NCBI GenBank assembly: GCA_003150395.1
Contig: QAMI01000026.1
Coordinates: 45,368-56,106, forward strand
Source of the DNA: Candidatus Gastranaerophilales bacterium
GTDB taxonomy: Bacteria; Cyanobacteriota; Vampirovibrionia; Gastranaerophilales; Gastranaerophilaceae
Direction: 5' to 3'
DNA: 10,739 bases
The notes beneath the pieces were generated by a model. That model worked only from the letters and a program-made list of their open reading frames with translations. It did not search any database and had not been told where the DNA came from. This document shows, one piece after another, positions 1 to 6,641 of the stretch. Each line of letters starts with the position of its first letter. Position 1 is the stretch's first letter. Position numbers and translations under genes: made by a program.

Positions 1-48
1 GCTGCCGGGTCTGTGCTTTATTATAAAAAAGTTTACACAATTGAATAA
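1..48 (+). CDS. Possible 3' end of an upstream gene (partial)
   Basis: Frame 1 is open from the window edge to a TAA at 46-48 and reads AAGSVLYYKKVYTIE. The codons look coding-like, and the base composition turns more AT-rich just after the stop. Frame 2 is also open, to a TAG at 77-79, so the frame is not certain. Too little is present to name a product. If real, it ends 42 nt before the next start, so the gene at 91 could belong to the same transcript. Confidence 0.3.
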   Translation, partial: AAGSVLYYKKVYTIE

Positions 49-90
49 AAAGGCAAAAAATATTTTTTCCGTTTTTTAGGATGAATAAAT

Positions 91-666
91 ATGGATGACA
101 ACTTTTTCAAAGGCAATATAAAAAGACTCAATGATTATGATTTAAATATTCTCAATGACAAATCTTTTCCCGAGGTTGACGATGAGTCGCTGCGTCTTGA
201 AATGCTTATTAATGAAAAAGAAGAAGCTCTTGCTAACATCAATAGCAAAATAAAAGGCCGCGAATTAATCGGAAAACTTCTTGATGTTATGGAATTAAAA
301 ATTCAGGCAAAAGAACTTGAAAATGAAATAGCAGAATTAAAAGAAGAGTTTGCGAGAAATAATTTTAAGCTGCGCCTAAAACCACAAAAGAAAAAAGAAA
401 AAAAGAAACTTCCGCTGATAATTAGATTTCAGCGCTTTGTTTCGCGTAAACTGTTTGCAAAAATTTCGAAAAAATTCAAATCAATAGCTGACCTTGGAGA
501 TTCTCTGGATACACTTGCAAGTATAAACGAAAATGTAGATGAACTTATAGCAATGAAAGTTCCTTACGGTGAAACAAAAGCGAACTATGAAAAATTAACC
601 AATTACCTTTACCGCGCAAACAGAATTCATTCTGAAATAGCAAGAAAAATGTATATGAAAAAATGA
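91..666 (+). CDS. Basic coiled-coil hypothetical protein
   Basis: This 191-residue protein is not recognised. It has no signal peptide and no membrane segment, so it is probably cytoplasmic. Residues about 32-92 form a long charged helix of coiled-coil type (LEMLINEKEEALANI..., KELENEIAELKEEFA). A very basic linker (KPQKKKEKKK, about residues 97-106) follows, then a second helical region rich in Lys/Arg and Leu/Ile up to the C-terminal KMYMKK. ATG 91 is chosen because AGGA at 78-81 lies 9 nt upstream; an ATG at 81 stops after five codons. The gene is followed by 114 nt holding the promoter of the next gene, so it ends its own unit. The basic linker could bind nucleic acid or membrane phosphates, but nothing in the sequence decides this. 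Confidence 0.8.
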   Translation: MDDNFFKGNIKRLNDYDLNILNDKSFPEVDDESLRLEMLINEKEEALANINSKIKGRELIGKLLDVMELKIQAKELENEIAELKEEFARNNFKLRLKPQKKKEKKKLPLIIRFQRFVSRKLFAKISKKFKSIADLGDSLDTLASINENVDELIAMKVPYGETKANYEKLTNYLYRANRIHSEIARKMYMKK

Positions 667-724
667 TTGAGAGAATAATGGATTGCGTTTCATTAAATGT
701 AACCTTTCATTACTTACAATAATC

Positions 725-753
725 TTGACATAAATATTAAAATATATTAAGAT
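725..753 (+). promoter_or_regulatory. Sigma70-type promoter for the zinc-ribbon gene
   Basis: A perfect -35 TTGACA (725-730), a 17-nt spacer and a -10 TAAGAT (748-753, 4 of 6 consensus) lie 27 nt before the ATG at 781. AGGAGGA (766-772) follows, 8 nt from the start. Spacing and position make this one of the best promoters in the window. Confidence 0.65.
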
Positions 754-780
754 TAACCTGAAATTAGGAGGATTTAAGAT

Positions 781-1311
781 ATGTCTGATACTTTGCAACC
801 ATTGAACTGCCCGGCTTGCCATAAAGAAATGAGAAAGGTTTTTGTTCCTGCAGAGGGAATAAATGTTGATATATGCGTCGACGGATGCGGCGGAATATTT
901 TTTGACAACAGAGAATTTACAAAATTTGACGAAAAGGCAGAAAATATTGATGAAATTTTAAAAGCAGTTGAAGGCAAGCAGTTTGAACCTGTGGATGAAA
1001 GCCTTCCTAGAACTTGCCCTGTTTGCGGTTCAAAAATGGTCAAAAATTATGCAAGTGCAAACCGTCAAATTCAAATTGACGAATGCTACAGCTGCGGCGG
1101 TAAGTTCCTTGATAACGGCGAACTTCAGGCTATACGCGCTGAATTCGAAACAGAAGCGGAACGTTCAGCAGCTACAATGCGTGAATTATATGATACTGTC
1201 GGTGTAAAACTCAGAGCGATGGAAGATGAACAAAAAGAAGCAAACGCAAAACGTTCTCCATTAAACAAACTTTTCAGAGCTATGATTTACGGCAGTAAGT
1301 CCGGAATTTAA
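781..1311 (+). CDS. Double zf-TFIIB (zinc-ribbon) domain protein
   Basis: This 176-residue cytoplasmic protein contains two copies of the zf-TFIIB-like zinc ribbon. The first has C10-x2-C13 and C32-x3-C36 followed by GGIFFDNREF. The second has C79-x2-C82 and C102-x2-C105 followed by GGKFLDNGEL. The 'CGG-x-F-DN-x-E' ending is the hallmark of this family. Each ribbon should hold one zinc ion. Residues about 118-176 are a charged helical tail with no cysteines. The first ribbon has one extra residue (C-V-D-G-C) in its second knuckle. The gene has a strong Shine-Dalgarno sequence and its own promoter, and 113 nt separate it from the next gene, so it is probably monocistronic. Family members are widespread and mostly of unknown role; DNA, RNA or protein binding is possible and cannot be told apart here. 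Confidence 0.88.
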   Translation: MSDTLQPLNCPACHKEMRKVFVPAEGINVDICVDGCGGIFFDNREFTKFDEKAENIDEILKAVEGKQFEPVDESLPRTCPVCGSKMVKNYASANRQIQIDECYSCGGKFLDNGELQAIRAEFETEAERSAATMRELYDTVGVKLRAMEDEQKEANAKRSPLNKLFRAMIYGSKSGI

Positions 1312-1359
1312 CTAAATTAATCCTCTAACAGAAACATAAAATACACTTTTTGTACCTGT

Positions 1360-1405
1360 TATCTATTTGTATTCTATTGCAAAATATTGTATAATAAAAT
1401 AGATA
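1360..1405 (+). repeat. 9-bp inverted repeat flanking the HD-GYP promoter
   Basis: TATCTATTT at 1360-1368 is the exact reverse complement of AAATAGATA at 1397-1405. The left arm overlaps the -35 element, and the right arm starts two bases after the -10 hexamer, near the expected transcription start. The placement fits an operator with two half-sites. The arms are AT-only except for one C/G pair, so chance is a real alternative in DNA this AT-rich. Confidence 0.4.
1367..1395 (+). promoter_or_regulatory. Promoter for the GAF/HD-GYP operon
   Basis: TTGTAT (1367-1372), a 17-nt spacer and a perfect TATAAT (1390-1395) lie 29 nt before the ATG at 1425. No clear terminator is seen between the preceding gene and this site, so some read-through from upstream is possible. 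This is the likely main promoter for the five genes up to 6551. Confidence 0.6.
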
Positions 1406-1424
1406 GCATGTAATAGGTGTGGTT

Positions 1425-3155
1425 ATGAAGAAGTTGGATGATAAGGATAGCAAAACAGTTAGTGATGGCAAAAAAATAATTAAACATGCTCTGAATTCTT
1501 TAAATGCTGAAAATATTGCTCAGGCAAAAGAAGATTTTATAAACGCTATGAATATCTTCAAAAGTAAAAATTCAGTTGAGTATATTTCTGTGTGTTTAAG
1601 TTTTTTGGGGCTGACAGATTATATAGTTGACAGAAATAATTACAGAAATTCACTTGCATTGATTCATGACGGTGCATATATGGCTGACTATTCAAATTCA
1701 ACAACTGCAAAACTTGTTAATGAATTTGTTTCCGGAAGTATTTGTTTTGCGGAGAAAAATGACAAAGTTGCTCTTCTTCATTATGAAAATGCTAAAATTT
1801 TTGCACTGGAAGAAGACGAATTTGGTCTCTTGAATTATATTTTAGGCCGCATAAAACAACTTAAAACAGGAAGCGATTTTACAATTCCTGTTCAGAATGA
1901 TCCGCTTGTATCGCTTGTGAAAATCGGGCGCTCAATTACAGCTTTGACTGATATAAACGTGCTTTTGAAAGTAATTGCAGAAGAAACTAAAAATGCAATG
2001 CAGGCTGATAGATGCACGGTGTTTATTTATGACAAAGAAAGAAATGAAATCTGGTCAAAAGTTGCATTAGGCATGGACAGTCAGGAAATCCGATTTCCTG
2101 CTGATAAAGGGCTTGCAGGATATGTTGTTAAAACCGGAGAAACTCTAAATATAGCTGATGCTTATAACGATTCAAGATTTAATAAAGATGTTGACTCAAA
2201 AACCGGTTACAGAACAAAAACCATTCTTTGCATGCCGATAAAAAATAATAACCAGGAAATAATCGGAGCATTCCAGGTTTTGAATAAAGCAAACGGAGTT
2301 TTCACAAAAAATGATGAAGATTTGCTTGTTGCAATCGGCGGCAGTGCAAGTATCGCACTTGAAAACGCACAGCTTTTCGAACAGCAGAAACAGCTTTATA
2401 AAGAGCAAAAACAACTGTTTGAAAGTTTTATAAATACTCTTGCCTCCTCAATAGATGCGCGCGATAAAATTACAGCTGGTCATTCTACCCGTGTTAAACT
2501 TTATGCAATGCTTCTTGCAGATGAATTAAAGCTGGATGAAAAAACAAAAGAACTTATTGAAAAAGCCGCAATTCTTCATGATATTGGCAAAATCGGTATT
2601 CGTGACAGTGTCCTTCAAAAAGAAGGAAAACTTACGCCTGAAGAATACAGCCATATCCAGGAACATGTGAAAATAACACACAATATTCTTGATAATATCA
2701 GTATGTCGAGCGATTTCAGGATTATCACTGAAATTGCCTGCTCTCACCATGAAAAATACGACGGAACAGGTTACTACAGACATCTTAAAGGTGAGGATAT
2801 TCCATACGGCGGAAGAATTCTGGCAGTTGCAGATGTTTTTGATGCCATAACTTCTCGCCGCCATTATCGTGATAAAATGCCGATTAAGAATGTTATTGAT
2901 ATTTTGATTAAAGATTCCGGAACACATTTTGATAAAAATCTTGTTGATGTATTTTTGAAAATCTCATGCGACAAAATAATAAAAGTATTTCTGACAGAAA
3001 ATCATAACAGCTTCAAGCCTGAAGATTGTGAAACCCTTAGCAAATACAATCTCAGAAATATTTTTGATTATATCGTTAACGAAAATGTAAATTCTGAACA
3101 ACAAGGTATTGTAGATTTGTTTAATTACTATTATTCTGGTAATATACAGAGCTAG
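1425..3155 (+). CDS. TPR-like/GAF/HD-GYP cyclic-di-GMP phosphodiesterase
   Basis: This 576-residue protein has no membrane segment and should be cytosolic. Residues about 10-150 are helical and TPR-like. Residues about 160-315 form a GAF domain carrying the NKXnFX3DE signature (N287, K288, F293, D297, E298) known from cyclic-nucleotide-binding GAFs. Residues about 330-515 form an HD-GYP domain. Its likely metal ligands are all present: H353 (GHSTRV), H385-D386 (HDIGK), H414, H441-H442 (HHEKYDG) and D470. The family hydrolyses c-di-GMP to pGpG or GMP. The name-giving GYP is GYY here (Y451 replaces Pro). ATG 1425 is preferred over GTG 1419 because AGGTGTGG (1415-1422) sits just upstream and overlaps the GTG. 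The gene opens a tight operon with an exported TPR protein and two response regulators. Ligand and activity are inferred. Confidence 0.92.
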   Translation: MKKLDDKDSKTVSDGKKIIKHALNSLNAENIAQAKEDFINAMNIFKSKNSVEYISVCLSFLGLTDYIVDRNNYRNSLALIHDGAYMADYSNSTTAKLVNEFVSGSICFAEKNDKVALLHYENAKIFALEEDEFGLLNYILGRIKQLKTGSDFTIPVQNDPLVSLVKIGRSITALTDINVLLKVIAEETKNAMQADRCTVFIYDKERNEIWSKVALGMDSQEIRFPADKGLAGYVVKTGETLNIADAYNDSRFNKDVDSKTGYRTKTILCMPIKNNNQEIIGAFQVLNKANGVFTKNDEDLLVAIGGSASIALENAQLFEQQKQLYKEQKQLFESFINTLASSIDARDKITAGHSTRVKLYAMLLADELKLDEKTKELIEKAAILHDIGKIGIRDSVLQKEGKLTPEEYSHIQEHVKITHNILDNISMSSDFRIITEIACSHHEKYDGTGYYRHLKGEDIPYGGRILAVADVFDAITSRRHYRDKMPIKNVIDILIKDSGTHFDKNLVDVFLKISCDKIIKVFLTENHNSFKPEDCETLSKYNLRNIFDYIVNENVNSEQQGIVDLFNYYYSGNIQS

Positions 3156-3158
3156 GGG
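3154..3158 (+). promoter_or_regulatory. Shine-Dalgarno overlapping the HD-GYP stop codon
   Basis: AGGGG at 3154-3158 shares bases with the TAG stop (3153-3155) of the preceding gene and lies 9 nt before TTG 3168. It decides the TTG start, since the GTG at 3163 is in another frame and stops after two codons. The layout predicts translational coupling. Confidence 0.6.
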
Positions 3159-3167
3159 ATTCGTGTT

Positions 3168-4709
3168 TTGATAAAAAACAGAATAAAGTTAACATTATTA
3201 ATATTACTTTTGTGCAGCAATGCAGGCGCATGGGCGCAAAATCCCTATGCAAGAATTCAGCCGGCAAATCCATTATCCGGGTCACCTTCCGTTGATTTGA
3301 CATTTATAGAGCCTAAAAAAGCTACACTTAGTAAAAATGATATTTATAATCAATATGCAATTGGGCTTAACAGATTTATGCAGAGCAATGTGAGAGCGGC
3401 TTATGCAGATTTTAATGTTTTAATAGAAAGTATTAGCCAGAGTGATTATGCATACCTGCAGCTTGCTACAAAAATGGCAGATATAGGATTTTTTAATCTT
3501 GCGGAGCTTGCTTTGGGAAAAGTTCGGGACAAAGATATCTCAAATCTTTTAAATGATGAAATAAAACGTTTCTATTTCCCTTCTGCAAAACTTTCTAAAT
3601 CAGATGAAGTTTATCTGGGAGAAATTTTTTCAAATATCATCTACAACGACCAAAGCCGTGAAGCTACAGCCGAACTTGTTAAAAATACTTTTTTAATGCA
3701 GGGAAGCGATTATGCGAACTATCTTGCGGCACTGGGGTACTTAAAATCCGGTAACAATGACGCGGCTTTAAAATATGCAGACACGGCAATTGCCAAAAAT
3801 CCGCAAAATATAAATTACAGTAAACTTAAAGCTGAAATTCTTTCACAGGGTAAAAAGCCCCAAAATGCTTTGAAAATTGTTAAGGCAATAAAGCAGCAGC
3901 CTCTTCTTACAACAGAATACGCAAACAAAGTTAATTCGCTTGAACAATATATTCTTTTCAAAGTTCAGAAGAATGAAAGTTTGAAAAATTATCATCTTGG
4001 ATATTATTATTATTACGAAAAAGAGTTGAACAAAGCTTTGAAAACTCTTCAAAGCGCCGGTTCAAACAAGAAAAAAACAAACCGCGAAATTTATGCATTG
4101 CTGTCACGTGTATATTTTGACATGAAGGAATTTGAAAAGGCTCAGGATATTGCCCAAAAAGCTTACAAACTGGATAAGAACAATGTAACTGCATTGTTGG
4201 TTTTGGGTGACATAAGTTATAGAAACAAGGATTACAAAACAGCACTGAAATATTATGAACGGGCGGCAGATAATGAAAGAAATTCTTCTATTCCCCTTGT
4301 AAAAACAGCTGAAACTTATCAGATGCTTCAAAAAGATAAAAAAGCAAAGGAGATTTTTGCAAAAATTTTAAAAAATAGTTCTGATTGTTCTGAAGCTTAT
4401 TATTACATGGCGCTTTATGACAAAGACAGAGAAGTGCCGTACTTAAAAAAATCTTTGGCATTAAATCTTACATACAAAGATGCATGGATTGATTTGGCCA
4501 GGGTTGAAATAGAAAAACAGAATTTACGCCAGGCAAAGATTTATCTTGCAATTGCCGGGTATATTGACGAAAATGATTTTAGATATTATTATTATCAAGG
4601 GTTGATTGCAAAAGCTGAAGGTTTTACCAAAGATGCGAATATAAATTTTCAAAAAAGTCTTAAGCTAAATCCTGATTACAGCCCTGCAAAAGAGGAACTC
4701 AGTATATGA
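3168..4709 (+). CDS. Exported TPR-repeat protein, TTG start
   Basis: This 513-residue protein begins with a typical Sec signal peptide: KNRIK, then a Leu/Ile-rich core, with likely cleavage after A-W-A before QNP. The mature protein should be periplasmic or envelope-attached; no lipobox cysteine is seen at the cleavage site. Residues about 180-220 and 300-510 hold several TPR units, for example A-x2-LGD-x-SYRNKDYKTALKYYERA and ANINFQKSLKLNPDYSPA at the C-terminus. These build a superhelix for protein binding. The first codon is TTG, and no in-frame ATG would keep the signal peptide. The stop overlaps the next gene's ATG by 4 nt (ATGA). The setting suggests an envelope scaffold co-made with signalling proteins. 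The binding partner is unknown. Confidence 0.87.
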   Translation: MIKNRIKLTLLILLLCSNAGAWAQNPYARIQPANPLSGSPSVDLTFIEPKKATLSKNDIYNQYAIGLNRFMQSNVRAAYADFNVLIESISQSDYAYLQLATKMADIGFFNLAELALGKVRDKDISNLLNDEIKRFYFPSAKLSKSDEVYLGEIFSNIIYNDQSREATAELVKNTFLMQGSDYANYLAALGYLKSGNNDAALKYADTAIAKNPQNINYSKLKAEILSQGKKPQNALKIVKAIKQQPLLTTEYANKVNSLEQYILFKVQKNESLKNYHLGYYYYYEKELNKALKTLQSAGSNKKKTNREIYALLSRVYFDMKEFEKAQDIAQKAYKLDKNNVTALLVLGDISYRNKDYKTALKYYERAADNERNSSIPLVKTAETYQMLQKDKKAKEIFAKILKNSSDCSEAYYYMALYDKDREVPYLKKSLALNLTYKDAWIDLARVEIEKQNLRQAKIYLAIAGYIDENDFRYYYYQGLIAKAEGFTKDANINFQKSLKLNPDYSPAKEELSI

Positions 4710-5353
4710 AAATAAATATCCTTATTGTAGAAGATCATGAATTAACGAGATTTGGCCTCAAAACAACTTTTGAGGGCGTTGATTATGTTGAAAATATCTA
4801 CGAAGCTGATTCAGCAGAGAAGGCGCTCGAAATTTTTAATGAACATCCTTTAGATGTTGTTGTTATGGATTTGGGACTTCCTGGCATGAACGGTATTGAG
4901 GCTACTAAAAAACTGCGTGAATCTAATAAGGATGTTAAAGTAATTATTCTTACATCGCATAATGATGAAAAAGAAGTATTAAACAGCTTAAAAGCCGGAG
5001 CAAATGCATATTGTTCAAAAGAAATTAACCCGCAAAGGCTTGTTGCCGTGGTTCAATCAGTTGCCGACGGCGCTGCCTGGTTTGACCCGAGTATTGCGCA
5101 TATTGTTTTAAAAGCTTCAACCAGTTCACGCAATTTTGATACCGAAACCAGCAGCAAAAATTACGATTTGACTTCACGTGAGAAACAAATCTTGAAACTT
5201 ATGACTGAGGGCTATTCAAATATGGAAATTGCCCAGCTTTTAGTTATAAGTATTAATACTACAAAAGCCCATGTAGCAAGCATTCTGCAAAAACTTGAAG
5301 TTGATGACAGACTGCAGGCTGCCCTGAAAGCCCTTAAAAATAATATTGTGTAA
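4706..5353 (+). CDS. NarL/FixJ-type response regulator (REC + LuxR HTH)
   Basis: This 215-residue protein is a two-domain transcription factor. The receiver domain (about 3-120) has the acidic pair E9-D10, phosphoacceptor D55 (VVVMDLGLPG), T83 and K105, so phosphorylation should work. After a Ser/Thr-rich linker, a LuxR-type helix-turn-helix (about 150-210) reads LTSREKQILKLM...NMEIAQLL...NTTKAHVASILQKL, the usual GerE/LuxR pattern. The ATG overlaps the stop of the TPR gene by 4 nt, and AGAGGA (4691-4696) lies 9 nt upstream, so translation is probably coupled. No histidine kinase is in the window, so the phosphodonor is unknown. Its targets are also unknown; it could act on this operon or on the pilin-like gene downstream. 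Confidence 0.93.
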   Translation: MKINILIVEDHELTRFGLKTTFEGVDYVENIYEADSAEKALEIFNEHPLDVVVMDLGLPGMNGIEATKKLRESNKDVKVIILTSHNDEKEVLNSLKAGANAYCSKEINPQRLVAVVQSVADGAAWFDPSIAHIVLKASTSSRNFDTETSSKNYDLTSREKQILKLMTEGYSNMEIAQLLVISINTTKAHVASILQKLEVDDRLQAALKALKNNIV

Positions 5354-5363
5354 AGGAATTAAG

Positions 5364-5993
5364 ATGTCTTCCCCTGCAAATATTTTGTTAGTCGACGATA
5401 ATCCTAAATACTTGAAAGATGCACTGCCTTATTACGGGTATAATGTTCGTGTTGCAATAGACGGCTTACAGGCGCTTGAAATTTTAACAACCGAAAAAAA
5501 TGATTTTGATTTGGTTTTATTGGATGTTATGATGCCTAATATTGACGGCTGGCAAACTTTAAAAGCTATTAGAACCCACAATAAAACAAAATATCTTCCT
5601 GTTATAATGATTACAGCAGTTTCAGAAGAACAGAAAGTCATTGCTGGATTAAGAAACGGTGCAGATGATTATATAACAAAACCTTTTGTACTTCCAAACC
5701 TTTTGGCACGTATAGAAGCTGTTTTACGCCGAAACGAATGGGCAAAACAACAAAATGTAAAACCAGAAATCAGTTTTAAATCACATGAAGCTTTACAAAC
5801 TCTGACATCACGGGAACGCGAGGTCTTGACATTAGCCGCAAAAGGTGCAAATAATAGAGATATCGCCGAAAAATTAGTTTTAAAAGAGGTAACAGTAAAG
5901 AGTCACCTCAATAGTATCTTTAAGAAACTGAACGTAGCAAGCCGGACTCAAGCAGTATTACTGGCGATGCAGATGGATTTGATTAAGAATTAA
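5364..5993 (+). CDS. Second response regulator (REC + LuxR HTH)
   Basis: This 209-residue protein has a receiver domain (about 5-125) with D11-D12, phosphoacceptor D54 (LVLLDVMMPNIDGW), T84 and K106-P107. It resembles OmpR/PhoB-type receivers more than its neighbour's NarL-type one. A LuxR/GerE HTH (about 145-205; LTSREREVL...NRDIAEKLVLKEVTVKSHL) forms the DNA-binding end. ATG 5364 is chosen because AGGA (5354-5357) lies 6 nt before it; an in-frame TTG at 5346 inside the previous gene has no such support. The gap to the upstream regulator is 10 nt, so the two are co-transcribed. A PhoB-like receiver with a LuxR HTH recalls cyanobacterial Ycf29-type regulators, but this is only an impression from sequence style. 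Confidence 0.92.
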   Translation: MSSPANILLVDDNPKYLKDALPYYGYNVRVAIDGLQALEILTTEKNDFDLVLLDVMMPNIDGWQTLKAIRTHNKTKYLPVIMITAVSEEQKVIAGLRNGADDYITKPFVLPNLLARIEAVLRRNEWAKQQNVKPEISFKSHEALQTLTSREREVLTLAAKGANNRDIAEKLVLKEVTVKSHLNSIFKKLNVASRTQAVLLAMQMDLIKN

Positions 5994-6020
5994 TATAAAA
6001 ATATACATAAGGAGAATAAA

Positions 6021-6551
6021 ATGATTGATTACACGAAAGAAGAATTAGTCGAATTATTACAAAAATATCCCGAAAAATTTAATGAATGGAAACTCGAACA
6101 GGAAGAAGTTGACTTAAGTGAAGTTGATTTTTCCGGAATAAACCTTGCAGAAATAGATTTTACTGATGTTGATTTAAATTCAAGTTCATTTGCGGACTGT
6201 GCATTATCTTTTGTAAAATTCAATAATGCTGACTTAACCTCAGTTGATTTTACACGTGCAAGAGTCATTGAATGCGACTTTACAGATGCACTTTTGAATG
6301 GTGCCGATTGTAGTTATGCAGAAATGACTTACTGCAACTTTACTGATGCAGATATGGCAGGGTGTATATTTTCTGAAAGTGATTTAAGCAATTCTGACCT
6401 GTCAGCCTCTGTAAACCTTCATGCTTGCCGTTTTGACGAAGATACGGTTTGGCCTGACAGCGAATTAATGCCGGAAGGGTTTGATGCACAATACAGCGAT
6501 GACCTGTCTTCTTTAAAAGATGATGAGGATTCTGTTGTAGGAGATTATTAA
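6021..6551 (+). CDS. Acidic pentapeptide-repeat protein
   Basis: This 176-residue protein has an N-terminal helix (about 1-25), then pentapeptide repeats from about 29 to 137 (DLSEVDFSGINLAEIDF..., ADLTSVDF, CNFTDADMAGCIF, SDLSNSDL), which should fold as a right-handed quadrilateral beta-helix. The block FDEDTVWPD is a common end of such domains. An acidic tail (SSLKDDEDSVVGDY) closes it. By eye there are about 43 Asp/Glu against 9 Lys/Arg. All six cysteines sit two places before the central L/F/Y of a repeat, facing the core. There is no signal peptide. AAGGAGA (6009-6015) precedes the ATG, and the 27-nt gap suggests it ends the operon. Some family members (Qnr, MfpA) mimic DNA and bind gyrase; this one is unproven. 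Confidence 0.88.
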   Translation: MIDYTKEELVELLQKYPEKFNEWKLEQEEVDLSEVDFSGINLAEIDFTDVDLNSSSFADCALSFVKFNNADLTSVDFTRARVIECDFTDALLNGADCSYAEMTYCNFTDADMAGCIFSESDLSNSDLSASVNLHACRFDEDTVWPDSELMPEGFDAQYSDDLSSLKDDEDSVVGDY

Positions 6552-6557
6552 TTCCTA

Positions 6558-6585
6558 TTGTAAAATTTTTGAAATTTGATATAAT
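6558..6585 (+). promoter_or_regulatory. Promoter for the G-tract pilin-like gene
   Basis: TTGTAA (6558-6563, 4 of 6), a 16-nt spacer and a perfect TATAAT (6580-6585) start only 6 nt after the stop of the pentapeptide gene. The expected transcription start is about 6591-6593, exactly at the left arm of the hairpin at 6588-6615. The transcript would therefore begin with a stem-loop. Confidence 0.55.
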
Positions 6586-6587
6586 TA

Positions 6588-6615
6588 AAAATGTGCAGTC
6601 AAAGCTGCACATTTT
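6588..6615 (+). terminator. Perfect 11-bp hairpin: operon terminator and/or 5'-end stem-loop
   Basis: AAAATGTGCAG? aside from its first A, the paired left arm is 6588-6598 (AAATGTGCAG with its adjoining bases) and the right arm is 6605-6615 (CTGCACATTTT's first 11 bases), with the 6-nt loop TCAAAG. Core pairs are ATGTGCAG (6591-6598) with CTGCACAT (6605-6612), extended by three A-T pairs; allowing a bulged A at 6587, five more A/T pairs can form. The right arm runs into TTTTAATTA, a weak U-tract, so it could terminate the upstream operon. The promoter TATAAT lies directly before it, so it may instead be a stabilising 5' hairpin, or a DNA palindrome bound by a regulator. Confidence 0.55.
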
Positions 6616-6627
6616 AATTACATAAAT

Positions 6628-6633
6628 AAGGAG
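6628..6633 (+). promoter_or_regulatory. Strong Shine-Dalgarno for ATG 6642
   Basis: AAGGAG lies 8 nt before ATG 6642. It shows that ribosomes are meant to start at 6642, although that frame stops at 6693-6695 in this sequence. This is the key reason for reading the locus as frameshifted at the G-run rather than starting naturally at TTG 6661. Confidence 0.7.
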
Positions 6634-6641
6634 CTAAAAGT

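Noticed and set aside
688..712. Direct repeat TTTCATTA at 688-695 and 705-712, just upstream of the zinc-ribbon gene promoter
   Set aside because: Only 8 bases, AT-rich and two copies; expected by chance at this composition, and no third copy was seen.
1419..1424. GTG start at 1419 for the HD-GYP protein
   Set aside because: The GTG is part of the AGGTGTGG ribosome-binding segment that serves ATG 1425.
2526..2927. Long open frame on the minus strand inside the HD-GYP gene (133 codons)
   Set aside because: Cys/Phe/Asn-rich translation without a recognisable domain or a supported ribosome site; it mirrors the conserved HD-GYP coding strand, so it is a shadow.
3843..4331. Several overlapping minus-strand open frames inside the exported TPR gene
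   Set aside because: They are complements of Lys/Glu/Tyr-rich TPR codons and show no family features of their own.
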